Shown here: one piece after another, positions 1-7,213 of the stretch
How the letters are laid out: each line of letters begins with the position of its first letter
Position numbering within the stretch: position 1 is the stretch's first letter
NCBI GenBank assembly: GCA_964498765.1
Contig: CAZCIU010000084.1
Location: forward strand, 1-10,195
Length of the DNA: 10,195 nt
From: UPXZ01 sp964498765
Lineage (GTDB): Bacteria; Bacteroidota; Bacteroidia; Bacteroidales; Paludibacteraceae
Direction: 5' to 3'
The notes under the pieces: generated by a model
Database searches by the model: none
The model's input: only the letters and a program-made list of their open reading frames with translations
What the model was told of the DNA's origin: nothing
Program-made: the position numbers and the translations under genes

Positions 1-630
1 ATAAGCCAAATGCAAAAATTCCGGCAGCGCACTCTCCCACTTTGCAATTTTTAATGCAAGCGATGATTCGCCATAGCCAAAAACTTGCACCGTTTGATTG
101 ATAACTGCATTTCGGTTGAATTTTTCCTGCAATCGAGGAATGATTTCGTCCGACATCACTTTTTTCATTTCGAAAGGCACGCCCGGCATCGAAATCACCA
201 CTTTCTCACCACGTTCAAACCACATAATCGGCGCAGTCCCAACTTTATTTTGTATTACGGAACAATTTTCAGGAACCATCGCTTGAGCTTTTGTGAGCTC
301 ATTTAGTACGTTGGGTCGAGTGCGAAAAAGCGTTTCAATATTTTCATAAACCGAAGGATCAAATATCAATTTTGTATCGAAATAATCAGCTAAAGTGAGT
401 TTAGTCAAATCGTCTTTCGTAGGTCCTAGACCGCCGGTGAGCAGCACAATATCATTTTTCGCCAGCGCCAAGTCCAATGCTGATTTTATTAATTCTGCAT
501 CATCGTGAATTGAAGTAACTTGCGAAATCTGAAATCCGGCTTTGTTCAACTCTACAGCCATCCAGGCAGAATTAGTATCAACAATCTGCCCAATCAGAAT
601 TTCATCTCCTATGGTTATTATTTCTATCAA
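1..630 (-). CDS. cinA: CinA-family protein, N-terminal part (competence/damage-inducible protein A), cut by the window edge
   Basis: The 210 codons visible encode the N-terminal molybdopterin-binding-like (MoCF) domain and the start of the middle region. The start reads IEIITIGDEILIGQIVDTNS, the classic CinA opening, followed by LTGGLGPTKDDLTK at about residues 66-79 and the ISMPGVPFEM motif near residue 150. In the family this domain is linked to ADP-ribose/NAD-derivative pyrophosphatase activity, and a C-terminal domain gives NMN deamidase (pyridine nucleotide salvage). That second domain would lie left of the window, so I cannot tell whether it is present. No ATG is available: the frame is closed by the stop of the upstream gene, and TTG at 630-628 is the only sensible start that gives the family's normal N-terminus. 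The gene lies 27 nt behind the DUF3109 gene and is probably co-transcribed with it. Identification is secure; the start is inferred. Confidence 0.93.
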   Translation of the reverse strand, partial: MIEIITIGDEILIGQIVDTNSAWMAVELNKAGFQISQVTSIHDDAELIKSALDLALAKNDIVLLTGGLGPTKDDLTKLTLADYFDTKLIFDPSVYENIETLFRTRPNVLNELTKAQAMVPENCSVIQNKVGTAPIMWFERGEKVVISMPGVPFEMKKVMSDEIIPRLQEKFNRNAVINQTVQVFGYGESSLALKIAKWESALPEFLHLAY

Positions 631-657
631 TGAGTTGACGTTTTTGTTGAAATTGGT

Positions 658-1233
658 TTATTTTCCTTCGCTTAATTCTTTGGCAGCAATTTCCAGTTGC
701 TCGTACCATTCTGTTCCAAATTGACGAATTAGCGGCTCTTTCAGAAACTGATACACCGGAACATTCAGATTTTTCCCGTTCGTTCGGGCGCATTCGCACA
801 CATTCCATCGGTGCACATTTACAGCGGTGAGTTCTTCGTATTTTTGCAAGCGAACCGGATAAAGGTGGCAAGAAATTGGTTTGTAAAAATCTACTCGACC
901 TTCTCGATAGGCTTTTTCGATAGCACATTTCCAAATTCCGGATTTTTCCCGATACGCAAAAACACATTCTTTATCATCCACAATCGACGTAACAGGCTCT
1001 CCATCGTCATCAATATAAGAAACGCCTTGTTTTTTAATCACTTTTTGTGAAGATTTTGGAAGGTCGTTCCACACTTCGGGAAGCACTTTTTCCAGTTTTT
1101 CTATTTCATTTTGCTCAAGCGGCGCACCAGCATCGCCTTCCACGCAACAAATTCCTTTGCAAGAAATTAAATCACACACAAAACGCTCCTCAAGCAAGTC
1201 CAGGCTTATTATAGTATTGTCAATTTGCAGCAT
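658..1233 (-). CDS. DUF3109 family cysteine-rich protein
   Basis: A 191-residue soluble protein without signal peptide or membrane segment. It has nine cysteines: a cluster at C20, C25, C29 and C30 (CDLISCKGICC), then C90, C103, C122 (in SCHLYPVR) and the pair C146/C148 (VCECA). This pattern matches the DUF3109 family common in Bacteroidota and resembles the YkgJ/UPF0153 type of presumed metal-chelating proteins. Binding of zinc, iron or an Fe-S cluster is an inference from the cysteines; no reaction is known to me. Length fits the family. The ATG at 1233 places the first cysteine cluster near the N-terminus as expected. It lies 36 nt after the TRIC-type gene and 27 nt before cinA, all in the same direction, so a three-gene transcript is likely. 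Confidence 0.88.
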   Translation of the reverse strand: MLQIDNTIISLDLLEERFVCDLISCKGICCVEGDAGAPLEQNEIEKLEKVLPEVWNDLPKSSQKVIKKQGVSYIDDDGEPVTSIVDDKECVFAYREKSGIWKCAIEKAYREGRVDFYKPISCHLYPVRLQKYEELTAVNVHRWNVCECARTNGKNLNVPVYQFLKEPLIRQFGTEWYEQLEIAAKELSEGK

Positions 1234-1269
1234 AGTATTTACCGATTTTGAAGGTTGGAAAAATAAAAA

Positions 1270-1902
1270 TTAAGTTCGTTTTTCGTAATCTTCCTGATCT
1301 TTAAGCACAGGCAATCCGATATGAAAACGAACAGCTAAAACACGAATTAAAATTACGGATACTAGTGTGATAGTCTGCGTTGTAGCAGCAGCAAATCCAA
1401 GCCACAGACAAGCAAAATAGACAAATCCACCGAAAATACATGCCATTGCATAAATATCTTTTCGCAAAATAAGAGGCACTTGATTAATCAGCACATCACG
1501 AATAAGTCCGCCGACAGAACCTGTAATCATTCCCATCGAAATAGCCACCCAAGCCGGAAAATCATGTGCAAGTGCCTTGTCAATTCCAACTACAGTAAAA
1601 AGTCCTAAACCAATGGCGTCAAATAGAAAAATGGTATAATTGAGTTTGATTACCCATTTGCCAAATGCGATTACAAATAAAAGTGCTAATCCGGTCACAA
1701 TCAGGTAAGAAGGCTGCGTCATCCAGAATGGTGTAATTCCAAGCAACAAATCGCGTGTAGTTCCACCACCAATAGCGGTTACCAAACCAACCACGTACGC
1801 ACCAAACCAGTCAAAACGCTTGGTAGCAGCCATCCGGATACCACTAATGGCAAATGCAAACGTGCCTAAATAGTCGATTATATTTATATAATTCAGTTCC
1901 AT
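1270..1902 (-). CDS. TRIC/UPF0126 family membrane protein (trimeric intracellular cation channel type, YadS-like)
   Basis: A 210-residue integral membrane protein with about seven hydrophobic segments. It is built as an internal duplication: the first half has DYLGTFAFAISG near residue 10 and AIGGGTTRDLL at 43-53; the second half has DAIGLGLFTVVG near 95 and GSVGGLIRDVL at 128-138. The paired glycine-rich GG..RD motifs and DxxG motifs define the UPF0126 repeats, whose prokaryotic members have been shown structurally to form trimeric TRIC-type K+ channels. Its physiological role in bacteria is not settled, and some UPF0126 members were once annotated as glycine transporters. It is the first gene after the secG terminator, with only 33 nt between the U-tract and its start codon, so it must start from a promoter near the terminator or depend on read-through. 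The family call is firm; the transported ion is inference. Confidence 0.9.
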   Translation of the reverse strand: MELNYINIIDYLGTFAFAISGIRMAATKRFDWFGAYVVGLVTAIGGGTTRDLLLGITPFWMTQPSYLIVTGLALLFVIAFGKWVIKLNYTIFLFDAIGLGLFTVVGIDKALAHDFPAWVAISMGMITGSVGGLIRDVLINQVPLILRKDIYAMACIFGGFVYFACLWLGFAAATTQTITLVSVILIRVLAVRFHIGLPVLKDQEDYEKRT

Positions 1903-1935
1903 TTTCGGAAAATATCTTCTTCAATATTACTCAAA

Positions 1936-1968
1936 ACAAAAAACGTATCAAAAAAGTTATTTGATACG
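1936..1968 (-). terminator. Intrinsic terminator after secG
   Basis: On the minus strand CGTATCAAA (1968-1960) pairs perfectly with TTTGATACG (1952-1944) across a 7-nt loop, followed at once by TTTTTTGTTTT. It sits 24 nt past the secG stop codon and so ends the regulator-lptE-secG operon. The stem is AT-rich but has nine uninterrupted pairs. Confidence 0.8.
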
Positions 1969-1992
1969 CTCTTGTTATTTTTGTTGTACAAA

Positions 1993-2379
1993 TTATTGTT
2001 GCGGTGCTGGTTGCTCTGGAGTAGCAGCTTGCTCTGCTTCAGGATTAACTTGTGGCACTTCACCAAAGTTAGGAACTGCTGTACCTTCTTGGATTTGTTT
2101 CTGAATATCAGCAGCTTGTCCTTGAATTGCAGATTGATTTGTAGTGTCAACTTTATTGCTTGAACCAATTCCAACAGCTAGTATTGAAAGTACAATTACA
2201 AAACCGGCTAATCCCCATGTTGCTTTTTCAAGAAAATCGGTAGTTTTACGCACACCCATGATTTGATTGGATGATTGGAAACCGGCAGCCAAGCCACCTC
2301 CTTTAGAATTTTGAACCAGTACGATAAGAGTTAGTAAAATTGCTGCTAGAATGATCAGGATAATTAATGTAATATACAT
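1993..2379 (-). CDS. secG: Preprotein translocase subunit SecG
   Basis: A 128-residue protein of the SecYEG protein-export channel in the inner membrane. It has two membrane segments, at about residues 2-22 and 53-72, joined by the conserved cytoplasmic loop LVQNSKGGGLAAGF at about 21-34, which is the SecG signature. After the second segment comes a hydrophilic tail of about 55 residues rich in Gln, Glu, Ala and Pro, ending in PEQPAPQQ. The tail is longer than in E. coli SecG; tails of this kind occur in Bacteroidota SecG, and by the known topology it should face the periplasm. The gene starts 20 nt after the TPR-like gene and is the last gene before the terminator at 1936-1968. The ATG at 2379 directly precedes the first membrane segment, so the start is reliable. 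Confidence 0.95.
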   Translation of the reverse strand: MYITLIILIILAAILLTLIVLVQNSKGGGLAAGFQSSNQIMGVRKTTDFLEKATWGLAGFVIVLSILAVGIGSSNKVDTTNQSAIQGQAADIQKQIQEGTAVPNFGEVPQVNPEAEQAATPEQPAPQQ

Positions 2380-2399
2380 AGCTATAATGTTGTTTTTTA

Positions 2400-3017
2400 T
2401 TATTTTTCAATGATTTTTCTCAAAAACCGAATTTGGTCTGCAAAGTAAATACTTTTTTTTGGATTAATCAAATTTAATTCCTCTAAAATTTCAATTGCTT
2501 TTGCATAGTTTTCCTCCCGAATAAGTTTCTTCGCTTCTGCTTCTCTTTCTTCAAAATTTATCACGGGTAATTTTTCCGGTTTTTCTTCGGTTTGAGAAAT
2601 TTCAGATTCAGAAGTTAAATTTTCGGGTTCAGCATGAAGCATTTCGCGTGCAGCACGGAGTTTTTCGGCCAGTGAACTGAGCGTGGTTTTGTTGTTTTCG
2701 CCCTTTTCTTCCAGTTTTCCTATCATATCAAAATAGCTTCCTGTTCCATCGTTTCGATGATTTGCTTGATCTTTTTCATCCTGAATTTCCGGATATATAT
2801 AATAGTACAGATTTCGTCTGTCCGGAGCATAAAGTGCCGTTTTTTTGAGTTCTTGCTCGAAATAAACGCTTCCAGACACATGCAACGACTTCAAATACAT
2901 CCATTTTGCCAAGCTAAAAAATGGATATTTAGTAGAAAATTCCAGAAAATCGGCCTGATTTTTCTCAGAAATATTTTCGGGATTTTTAATTAATTGCTTG
3001 AAATCGTCGTACTTCAT
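2400..3017 (-). CDS. Conserved Bacteroidota protein with a TPR-like C-terminus, between lptE and secG
   Basis: A 205-residue, highly charged protein with no signal peptide and no membrane segment, so probably cytoplasmic. The N-terminal 90 residues are mixed helical. Residues about 95-155 are low in complexity and rich in Glu, Lys and Ser, probably a flexible linker. The C-terminal 50 residues contain one TPR-like helical pair (AKKLIREENYAKAIEILEEL, then a helix over KSIYFADQIRFLRKIIEK). Proteins with this C-terminus are found beside lptE and secG across Bacteroidales; I know of no defined function. The ATG lies only one nucleotide beyond the lptE stop, which implies translational coupling, and secG follows after 20 nt. 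The position suggests a role around envelope assembly or export, but that is inference from context alone. Confidence 0.82.
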   Translation of the reverse strand: MKYDDFKQLIKNPENISEKNQADFLEFSTKYPFFSLAKWMYLKSLHVSGSVYFEQELKKTALYAPDRRNLYYYIYPEIQDEKDQANHRNDGTGSYFDMIGKLEEKGENNKTTLSSLAEKLRAAREMLHAEPENLTSESEISQTEEKPEKLPVINFEEREAEAKKLIREENYAKAIEILEELNLINPKKSIYFADQIRFLRKIIEK

Positions 3018-3018
3018 T

Positions 3019-3543
3019 TTACCACTTAGCTACTGTGTCGTTATAAATTTTATCTACTATTTCTTTTACCATTATACTGATTAATTCCGGCTCCACATCT
3101 GCCAACATTCGATTACTGTCAAAAAGTTGCGATGCCGAATAACGCTGATCCTGCATATCATTTGCCGGATTTTTCATATCTGTAAATCGCACATTGATAG
3201 TAAGCGTCAATTTCGTTTCAGATGCGTAAGTATCGGCACTGATGGCCATTGCTTGCAATTGATAACCTACAATTTCACCTTCCAAATGCATATCGCCGCC
3301 TTCTTTCAGCAGTGAAAGTTTCGTCTGGCGAGTGTATTTATCGCGCAATTCTTCTGAAAAAGTTTGGGATAAAGTTGGATTTACCAATTCCGCATTATTT
3401 GGGAAATCGGCAATAGAAATACTCTTGTAAATAGAATAATCCAAAGCTCCGGCGTTGAAACTGTAGGAAACCTTGCAGCCACCCAAAAGCAAAACCACAG
3501 CAAACAAACTGCATATATATAATAGTCTTTTAATTTTATTCAT
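3019..3543 (-). CDS. lptE: LptE-family lipoprotein (LPS transport, outer-membrane LptDE partner)
   Basis: A 174-residue lipoprotein precursor. The N-terminus is MNKIKRLL followed by a hydrophobic stretch and the lipobox LGGC with the lipidated Cys at residue 23. The residues after the Cys (KVSYSF) carry no acidic surface-export signal of the Bacteroidota type, so the mature protein should face the periplasm from the outer membrane. The body matches the Bacteroidota LptE family: SYSFNAGALDYSIYKSISI near the start and a conserved alternating strand pattern around LTLTINVRFTD. LptE plugs the LptD barrel and helps insert lipopolysaccharide into the outer leaflet. No lptD is in the window. The gene lies 66 nt behind the sigma-54 activator and 1 nt before the TPR-like gene. 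The assignment depends on family motifs and on this well-known neighbourhood. Confidence 0.87.
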   Translation of the reverse strand: MNKIKRLLYICSLFAVVLLLGGCKVSYSFNAGALDYSIYKSISIADFPNNAELVNPTLSQTFSEELRDKYTRQTKLSLLKEGGDMHLEGEIVGYQLQAMAISADTYASETKLTLTINVRFTDMKNPANDMQDQRYSASQLFDSNRMLADVEPELISIMVKEIVDKIYNDTVAKW

Positions 3544-3579
3544 CGAAAGTTGTGTTATAAAACTCTTGAAAATATTTTT

Positions 3580-3603
3580 TTAGAAAAAGTTGATTTTTCA
3601 ACT
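3580..3603 (-). terminator. Weak hairpin with U-rich run between the regulator and lptE
   Basis: On the minus strand AGTTGA and TCAACT (3603-3598 and 3593-3588) pair around an AAAA loop and are followed by TTTTTC. It begins 6 nt after the regulator's stop codon. With six mostly AT pairs it is too weak to be a full terminator; it may give partial termination or be an mRNA 3'-end/processing site that lowers lptE expression relative to the regulator. Confidence 0.3.
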
Positions 3604-3609
3604 CAAAAT

Positions 3610-4857
3610 CTACACATCAATTCTGTAATCTTTAATTTTTCGGTACAGCGTCCTTTCTGAAATTTGCAGTTCTTCGGCAGCCGCTTTACGTCTTCCTTTA
3701 TGTTTTTCCAGCGTTTTCTTAATCATTTCGCGCTCCATATCTGCCAGTGTCAACTTCTCTTCTTCCTTCAGATACTCCACATCGTGAATGGTTTCCACAT
3801 CGTCCGCATTATCAAATTTCATCGATTTATCATGAACGTGCGCAACGTGCTGATTAATAAAACTATCACCGTGAATAATCGTTGGTGTGATAGGAATATC
3901 CGTTGATTGCACTACATTTCCAGAGCTTAAATCATGTACGACTTTTTTCAGGTCTGAAATGTCTTTTTTCATATCAAAAAGCACCTGATACAGAATTTCA
4001 CGTTCGTTGTGGAAAGATTTTTCGTCCGTACTCGTATTACGCACCAGCGCAGGAAGTTTTTCCATATTCTCATTCGGCAAATAAGCTCGAAGAATGGTGG
4101 AATTTATGTCTCTTTGCTGCTCGATAACTGAAATTTGCTCCGTTATATTTTTCAATTGACGCACGTTTCCATTCCAATAATAATTCATCAGCATTTGCTT
4201 GGCATCGTCAGTCAAACGAATGGGCGGCATATTGTATTTATCGGCAAAATCTGCAGCAAATTTCCGAAACAAAAGATGAATATCATCTCTTCTGTCGCGC
4301 AATGGCGGAATGAAAATTGGCACCGTATTCAATCTGTAAAATAAATCTTCACGAAATTTTCCTTCCTGAATAGCTTTCTGGATATTTATATTGGTAGCCG
4401 CAACTACACGAACATCGGTTTTCTGTGTTTTGGAGGAGCCAACTTTGATAAATTCGCCGGCTTCAAGCACACGCAAAAGGCGAACCTGCGTAGCCAGCGG
4501 CAACTCTCCTACTTCATCCAGAAAAATTGTTCCGCCATCAGCCACTTCAAAATAACCTTTTCGATCGGCTGTAGCTCCGGTAAATGATCCTTTCTCGTGA
4601 CCAAAAAGCTCCGAATCAATCGTTCCTTCAGGAATTGCACCGCAGTTTACTGCAATGTATTGCCCATGCTTGCGATGGCTGTAATTATGTATTATTTGCG
4701 GAAAATTCTCTTTACCTACGCCACTTTCTCCGGTAATCAGCACCGAAAGATCCGTTGGAGCCACTTGAACAGCTATATCAATCGCCCTATTTAAGGCTTC
4801 TGAGTTTCCAATTATTCCAAATCGTTGCTTAACTGTCTGTAATTCTGCTTGATTCAT
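3610..4857 (-). CDS. Sigma-54-dependent transcriptional activator (AAA+ / Fis-type), without sensor domain
   Basis: A 415-residue bacterial enhancer-binding protein. The AAA+ domain starts almost at the N-terminus: Walker A GESGVGKE at 43-50, the sigma-54 contact loop GSFTGA at 90-95, Walker B GGTIFLDE at 108-115, FREDLFYRLN near 170, and a sensor II-like region with YWNGNVRQLKN near 230. A poorly conserved, probably helical linker follows at about 260-365, then a C-terminal Fis-type helix-turn-helix from about 371 to 415 (GRRKAAAEELQISERTLYRK). It therefore can hydrolyse ATP to open sigma-54 promoters and bind DNA, but it has no receiver, GAF or PAS domain. The contact loop reads GSFTGA where GAFTGA is canonical. 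It heads the lptE-TPR-secG cluster, so it may control envelope genes or itself. The ATG at 4857 gives the normal family N-terminus. Target genes cannot be read from the sequence. Confidence 0.93.
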   Translation of the reverse strand: MNQAELQTVKQRFGIIGNSEALNRAIDIAVQVAPTDLSVLITGESGVGKENFPQIIHNYSHRKHGQYIAVNCGAIPEGTIDSELFGHEKGSFTGATADRKGYFEVADGGTIFLDEVGELPLATQVRLLRVLEAGEFIKVGSSKTQKTDVRVVAATNINIQKAIQEGKFREDLFYRLNTVPIFIPPLRDRRDDIHLLFRKFAADFADKYNMPPIRLTDDAKQMLMNYYWNGNVRQLKNITEQISVIEQQRDINSTILRAYLPNENMEKLPALVRNTSTDEKSFHNEREILYQVLFDMKKDISDLKKVVHDLSSGNVVQSTDIPITPTIIHGDSFINQHVAHVHDKSMKFDNADDVETIHDVEYLKEEEKLTLADMEREMIKKTLEKHKGRRKAAAEELQISERTLYRKIKDYRIDV

Positions 4858-5140
4858 ATCTTTATAATAAACATCAAATTAACTGACAAATTTACAAAAG
4901 TTTTTTATTCCTTCCCATAATTATAGGTTAAAAATAGTTGCAAATGGATTTCTGTACTTATTTGAAATAAGTTTAGTTTCTTTTGAAAATGAATATTCAT
5001 AAATCATTCTCAATAAAAATGCATGAAATTGTCATTTTGAAAGCATATCAAATTTTTTCAAGAAAAATTCCCAAAAATATTATCATTTTGTCAAAATAAT
5101 ACTTATTTTTACGAGCGATAAACATAATCCATTTTATACC
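4858..5140. promoter_or_regulatory. AT-rich divergent regulatory region between the sigma-54 activator and ald
   Basis: These 283 nt carry no plausible gene. They hold a 12-bp perfect palindrome ATGAATATTCAT (4989-5000) and a longer interrupted palindrome (5081-5101) centred on ATTTTGTCAAAAT, about 40 nt before ald. The octamer TCATTTTG occurs twice, at 5032-5039 and 5083-5090. These could be operator sites for a regulator of ald, for example of the Lrp/AsnC type that controls ald in other bacteria, but no regulator of that type is nearby. I could not place an ald promoter with confidence; TATTTTTA at 5104-5111 is the nearest -7-like match. Confidence 0.45.
4887..4894 (-). promoter_or_regulatory. 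Possible -7 box for the sigma-54 activator gene
   Basis: The minus strand reads TAAATTTG, a full match to the Bacteroidota -7 consensus TAnnTTTG, 30-37 nt upstream of the start codon. No convincing -33 TTTG lies at the right distance. A competing candidate is TTTG (4944-4941), then 17 nt, then TAATTATG, which has better spacing but one mismatch. Either could be the real start site. Confidence 0.35.
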
Positions 5141-6244
5141 ATGAGAATAGGCATTCCAAAAGAAATTAAAAACAATGAAAATCGTGTTTCATTGACACCG
5201 GCAGGAGCTCACGCTTTAGTAAATAACGGTCACGAGGTTTATATTCAAACTACCGCGGGAATAAATAGTGGATTTCCGGATGAAAGATATGTAAAAGCAG
5301 GCGCGAAAATTCTGCCCGATGCGAAAAGTGTGTTTGATATAGCTGATATGATTATCAAAGTGAAGGAACCGATAGAAGTTGAGTATGATTTAATCAAAGA
5401 AAATCAGTTGGTATTTACATTTTTCCACTTTGCATCGGATGAAGCACTTACCAAAGCGATGATAAAAAGCAAATCTGTCTGCTTGTCTTATGAAACCGTG
5501 GAAATCGGAAATACGCTTCCGTTATTGCTGCCAATGAGTGAAGTAGCCGGAAAAATGGCCACTCAGCAAGGCGCCAAATATTTGGAAAAACCGCAAGGAG
5601 GAAAAGGCATCTTGATGGGCGGCGTACCGGGCGTAAAACCTGCAAATGTTGTCGTAATCGGTGGTGGCGTAGTAGGACAAAACGCCACTCAAATGGCTGC
5701 CGGAATGAATGCCAACGTTACTATTTTGGACATTTCCATACCGCGTATGCGCTACCTGAGCGAAATTATGCCTGCTAATGTGGACACGCTTATGTCCAAT
5801 AAATACAATATCGAAGCTTTGCTGCCAACTGCAGATCTTGTAATCGGCGCTGTATTAACTCCGGGAGCAAAAGCTCCGCATGTAATTACGCGTGAAATGC
5901 TGAAACTGATGCAGCCGGGAACTGTAATAGTTGACGTAGCGATTGACCAAGGCGGATGTTTTGAGACTTCCAGACCAACAACACATGCCGAACCGACTTT
6001 TGTGGTGGATGATATTGTGCATTATTGCGTGGCCAATATTCCGGGAGCAGTTCCTTTTACTTCTACTCTGGCACTTACTAATGCGACTTTGCCGTATGCC
6101 ATTGCGTTAGCAAATTTGGGTTGGGAAAAAGCGTGTGCAAAATTCCACGAACTTCGTCCGGGACTGAATATAGTGCATGGAAAAGTAGTTTATAAAGCAA
6201 TTGCAGATACGTTTGGTTTGCCTTATGAAGAATTAAAATTGTAA
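5141..6244 (+). CDS. ald: Alanine dehydrogenase (NAD+)
   Basis: A 367-residue cytosolic enzyme that interconverts L-alanine and pyruvate plus ammonium using NAD(H), linking amino-acid breakdown and nitrogen assimilation with central metabolism. All key residues of the family are in place: R15 and K75 (in VKEP) for pyruvate binding, catalytic H96 (FFHFAS), the Rossmann motif GGGVVG at 174-179 with the ribose-binding Asp near 197, and catalytic D269 in VDVAIDQGG, equivalent to D270 of the M. tuberculosis enzyme. Length is typical. The N-terminus MRIGIPKEIKNNENRVSLTP fits the family exactly, so the ATG start is secure. Related transhydrogenase alpha subunits share the fold, but the length and the residues above favour Ald. 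The upstream region has palindromes that may be operators; the next gene follows after 25 nt on the same strand. Confidence 0.97.
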   Translation: MRIGIPKEIKNNENRVSLTPAGAHALVNNGHEVYIQTTAGINSGFPDERYVKAGAKILPDAKSVFDIADMIIKVKEPIEVEYDLIKENQLVFTFFHFASDEALTKAMIKSKSVCLSYETVEIGNTLPLLLPMSEVAGKMATQQGAKYLEKPQGGKGILMGGVPGVKPANVVVIGGGVVGQNATQMAAGMNANVTILDISIPRMRYLSEIMPANVDTLMSNKYNIEALLPTADLVIGAVLTPGAKAPHVITREMLKLMQPGTVIVDVAIDQGGCFETSRPTTHAEPTFVVDDIVHYCVANIPGAVPFTSTLALTNATLPYAIALANLGWEKACAKFHELRPGLNIVHGKVVYKAIADTFGLPYEELKL

Positions 6245-6269
6245 ATGTTTTAACACTAAAAAAAACGAA

Positions 6270-7202
6270 ATGATTTTTCTGAAAAAATTCACTTTAATGG
6301 ATGAGGATCAAACATATAGTAACGGTTGGTCTAAGATTGTGGGAAGTGAAACTGACGACGAAAGCTATCCGCTGGGAATTTTTCAATTTAAGCTCAGCGA
6401 GGTAGTTTTTGACGATATTACAATCATATACGGTGGTAATGGTTCCGGAAAAAGCACGCTACTAAACCTTATCGGCGAAACACTTGAAATTCAACGTTCT
6501 GAACCATATAACCGCACGAAGATGTTTGATTTTTTTGTCAGAAACAGTTCTTTTCAAATAAATTCAAAAGGTAGAAATTCGCTTTTAGAAAAATACAGAG
6601 CCGATCAAATTCCTCCAAAAAGTAAATACATTGCTTCGGATGATATTTTCAAACACATTCAATCCGTTCGTGCCAATAACATTGAGATTAAAGAACGAAA
6701 AGACAAAGAAGATCTGTATCATCGGCAAGTGAATGGCAGTTCTTATTCCGATTATTTTAATGGCGGTGTCAGTTTGGATATGGAAGACAAGGCAAGCATT
6801 GACGCCTTCAAAAAATATGTGGACGCACGATCTAAAACCGGACGACAATTTGTAAAAAGCAGAGCGGGTGAAATGGAACGCCAATTTTCAAATGGTGAAA
6901 ACGCACTAATGTACTTTGACAAGCAAATAGAAGATAATACCCTCTATCTACTTGATGAGCCGGAAAATAGTATGTCGCCACAATTCCAACTTCAATTGAA
7001 AACACTAATAGAAGATAGTGTGCGATATAAAAACTGTCAGTTTGTGATTGCCACTCATTCGCCATTTATTTTAGCTCTTCAGCACGCCAAAATTTATAAT
7101 TTGGATGCTCAACCGTCAAGTATTGAAAAATGGTACAATCTTGAAAACATGCGAATCTATTATGATTTCTTTCAGTTATATCAACTAAATTTTGAACAAT
7201 AG
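6270..7202 (+). CDS. Stand-alone ABC-type/AAA ATPase of unknown role (predicted ATPase)
   Basis: A 310-residue protein with one complete ABC-class nucleotide-binding domain and no membrane part. Visible motifs in order: Walker A GGNGSGKST at 55-63, a signature-like FSNGEN at 206-211 in place of LSGGQ, Walker B LYLLDEPEN at 225-233 with D229/E230, and the H-loop ATHSPF with H263. The insertion of about 140 residues between Walker A and the signature is mostly charged and may hold the helical arm typical of SMC/RecF/OLD-like ATPases, though too short for a long coiled coil. Such proteins resemble the predicted ATPases of the COG3910/AAA_23 type. Some relatives work in defence modules beside a nuclease, but no nuclease or toxin gene is adjacent here. 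It starts 25 nt after ald without a terminator between, so the two may be co-transcribed, perhaps only by read-through. Function unknown. Confidence 0.85.
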   Translation: MIFLKKFTLMDEDQTYSNGWSKIVGSETDDESYPLGIFQFKLSEVVFDDITIIYGGNGSGKSTLLNLIGETLEIQRSEPYNRTKMFDFFVRNSSFQINSKGRNSLLEKYRADQIPPKSKYIASDDIFKHIQSVRANNIEIKERKDKEDLYHRQVNGSSYSDYFNGGVSLDMEDKASIDAFKKYVDARSKTGRQFVKSRAGEMERQFSNGENALMYFDKQIEDNTLYLLDEPENSMSPQFQLQLKTLIEDSVRYKNCQFVIATHSPFILALQHAKIYNLDAQPSSIEKWYNLENMRIYYDFFQLYQLNFEQ

Positions 7203-7213
7203 ATACTTTAAAA

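Noticed and set aside
602..967. Open frame of 121 codons on the minus strand overlapping DUF3109 and the cinA start
   Set aside because: It is an out-of-frame reading of two recognised genes and has no family resemblance.
1893..2174. Open frame of 93 codons on the minus strand across the end of secG and its terminator
   Set aside because: It overlaps the secG tail in another frame, runs through the terminator stem and has a Lys/Asn/Leu composition typical of chance translation.
5087..5111. TTTG plus TATTTTTA as the ald promoter
   Set aside because: The spacing is only 13 nt where about 19 is expected, and the -7 box has a mismatch at its last base, so I did not list it as a promoter.
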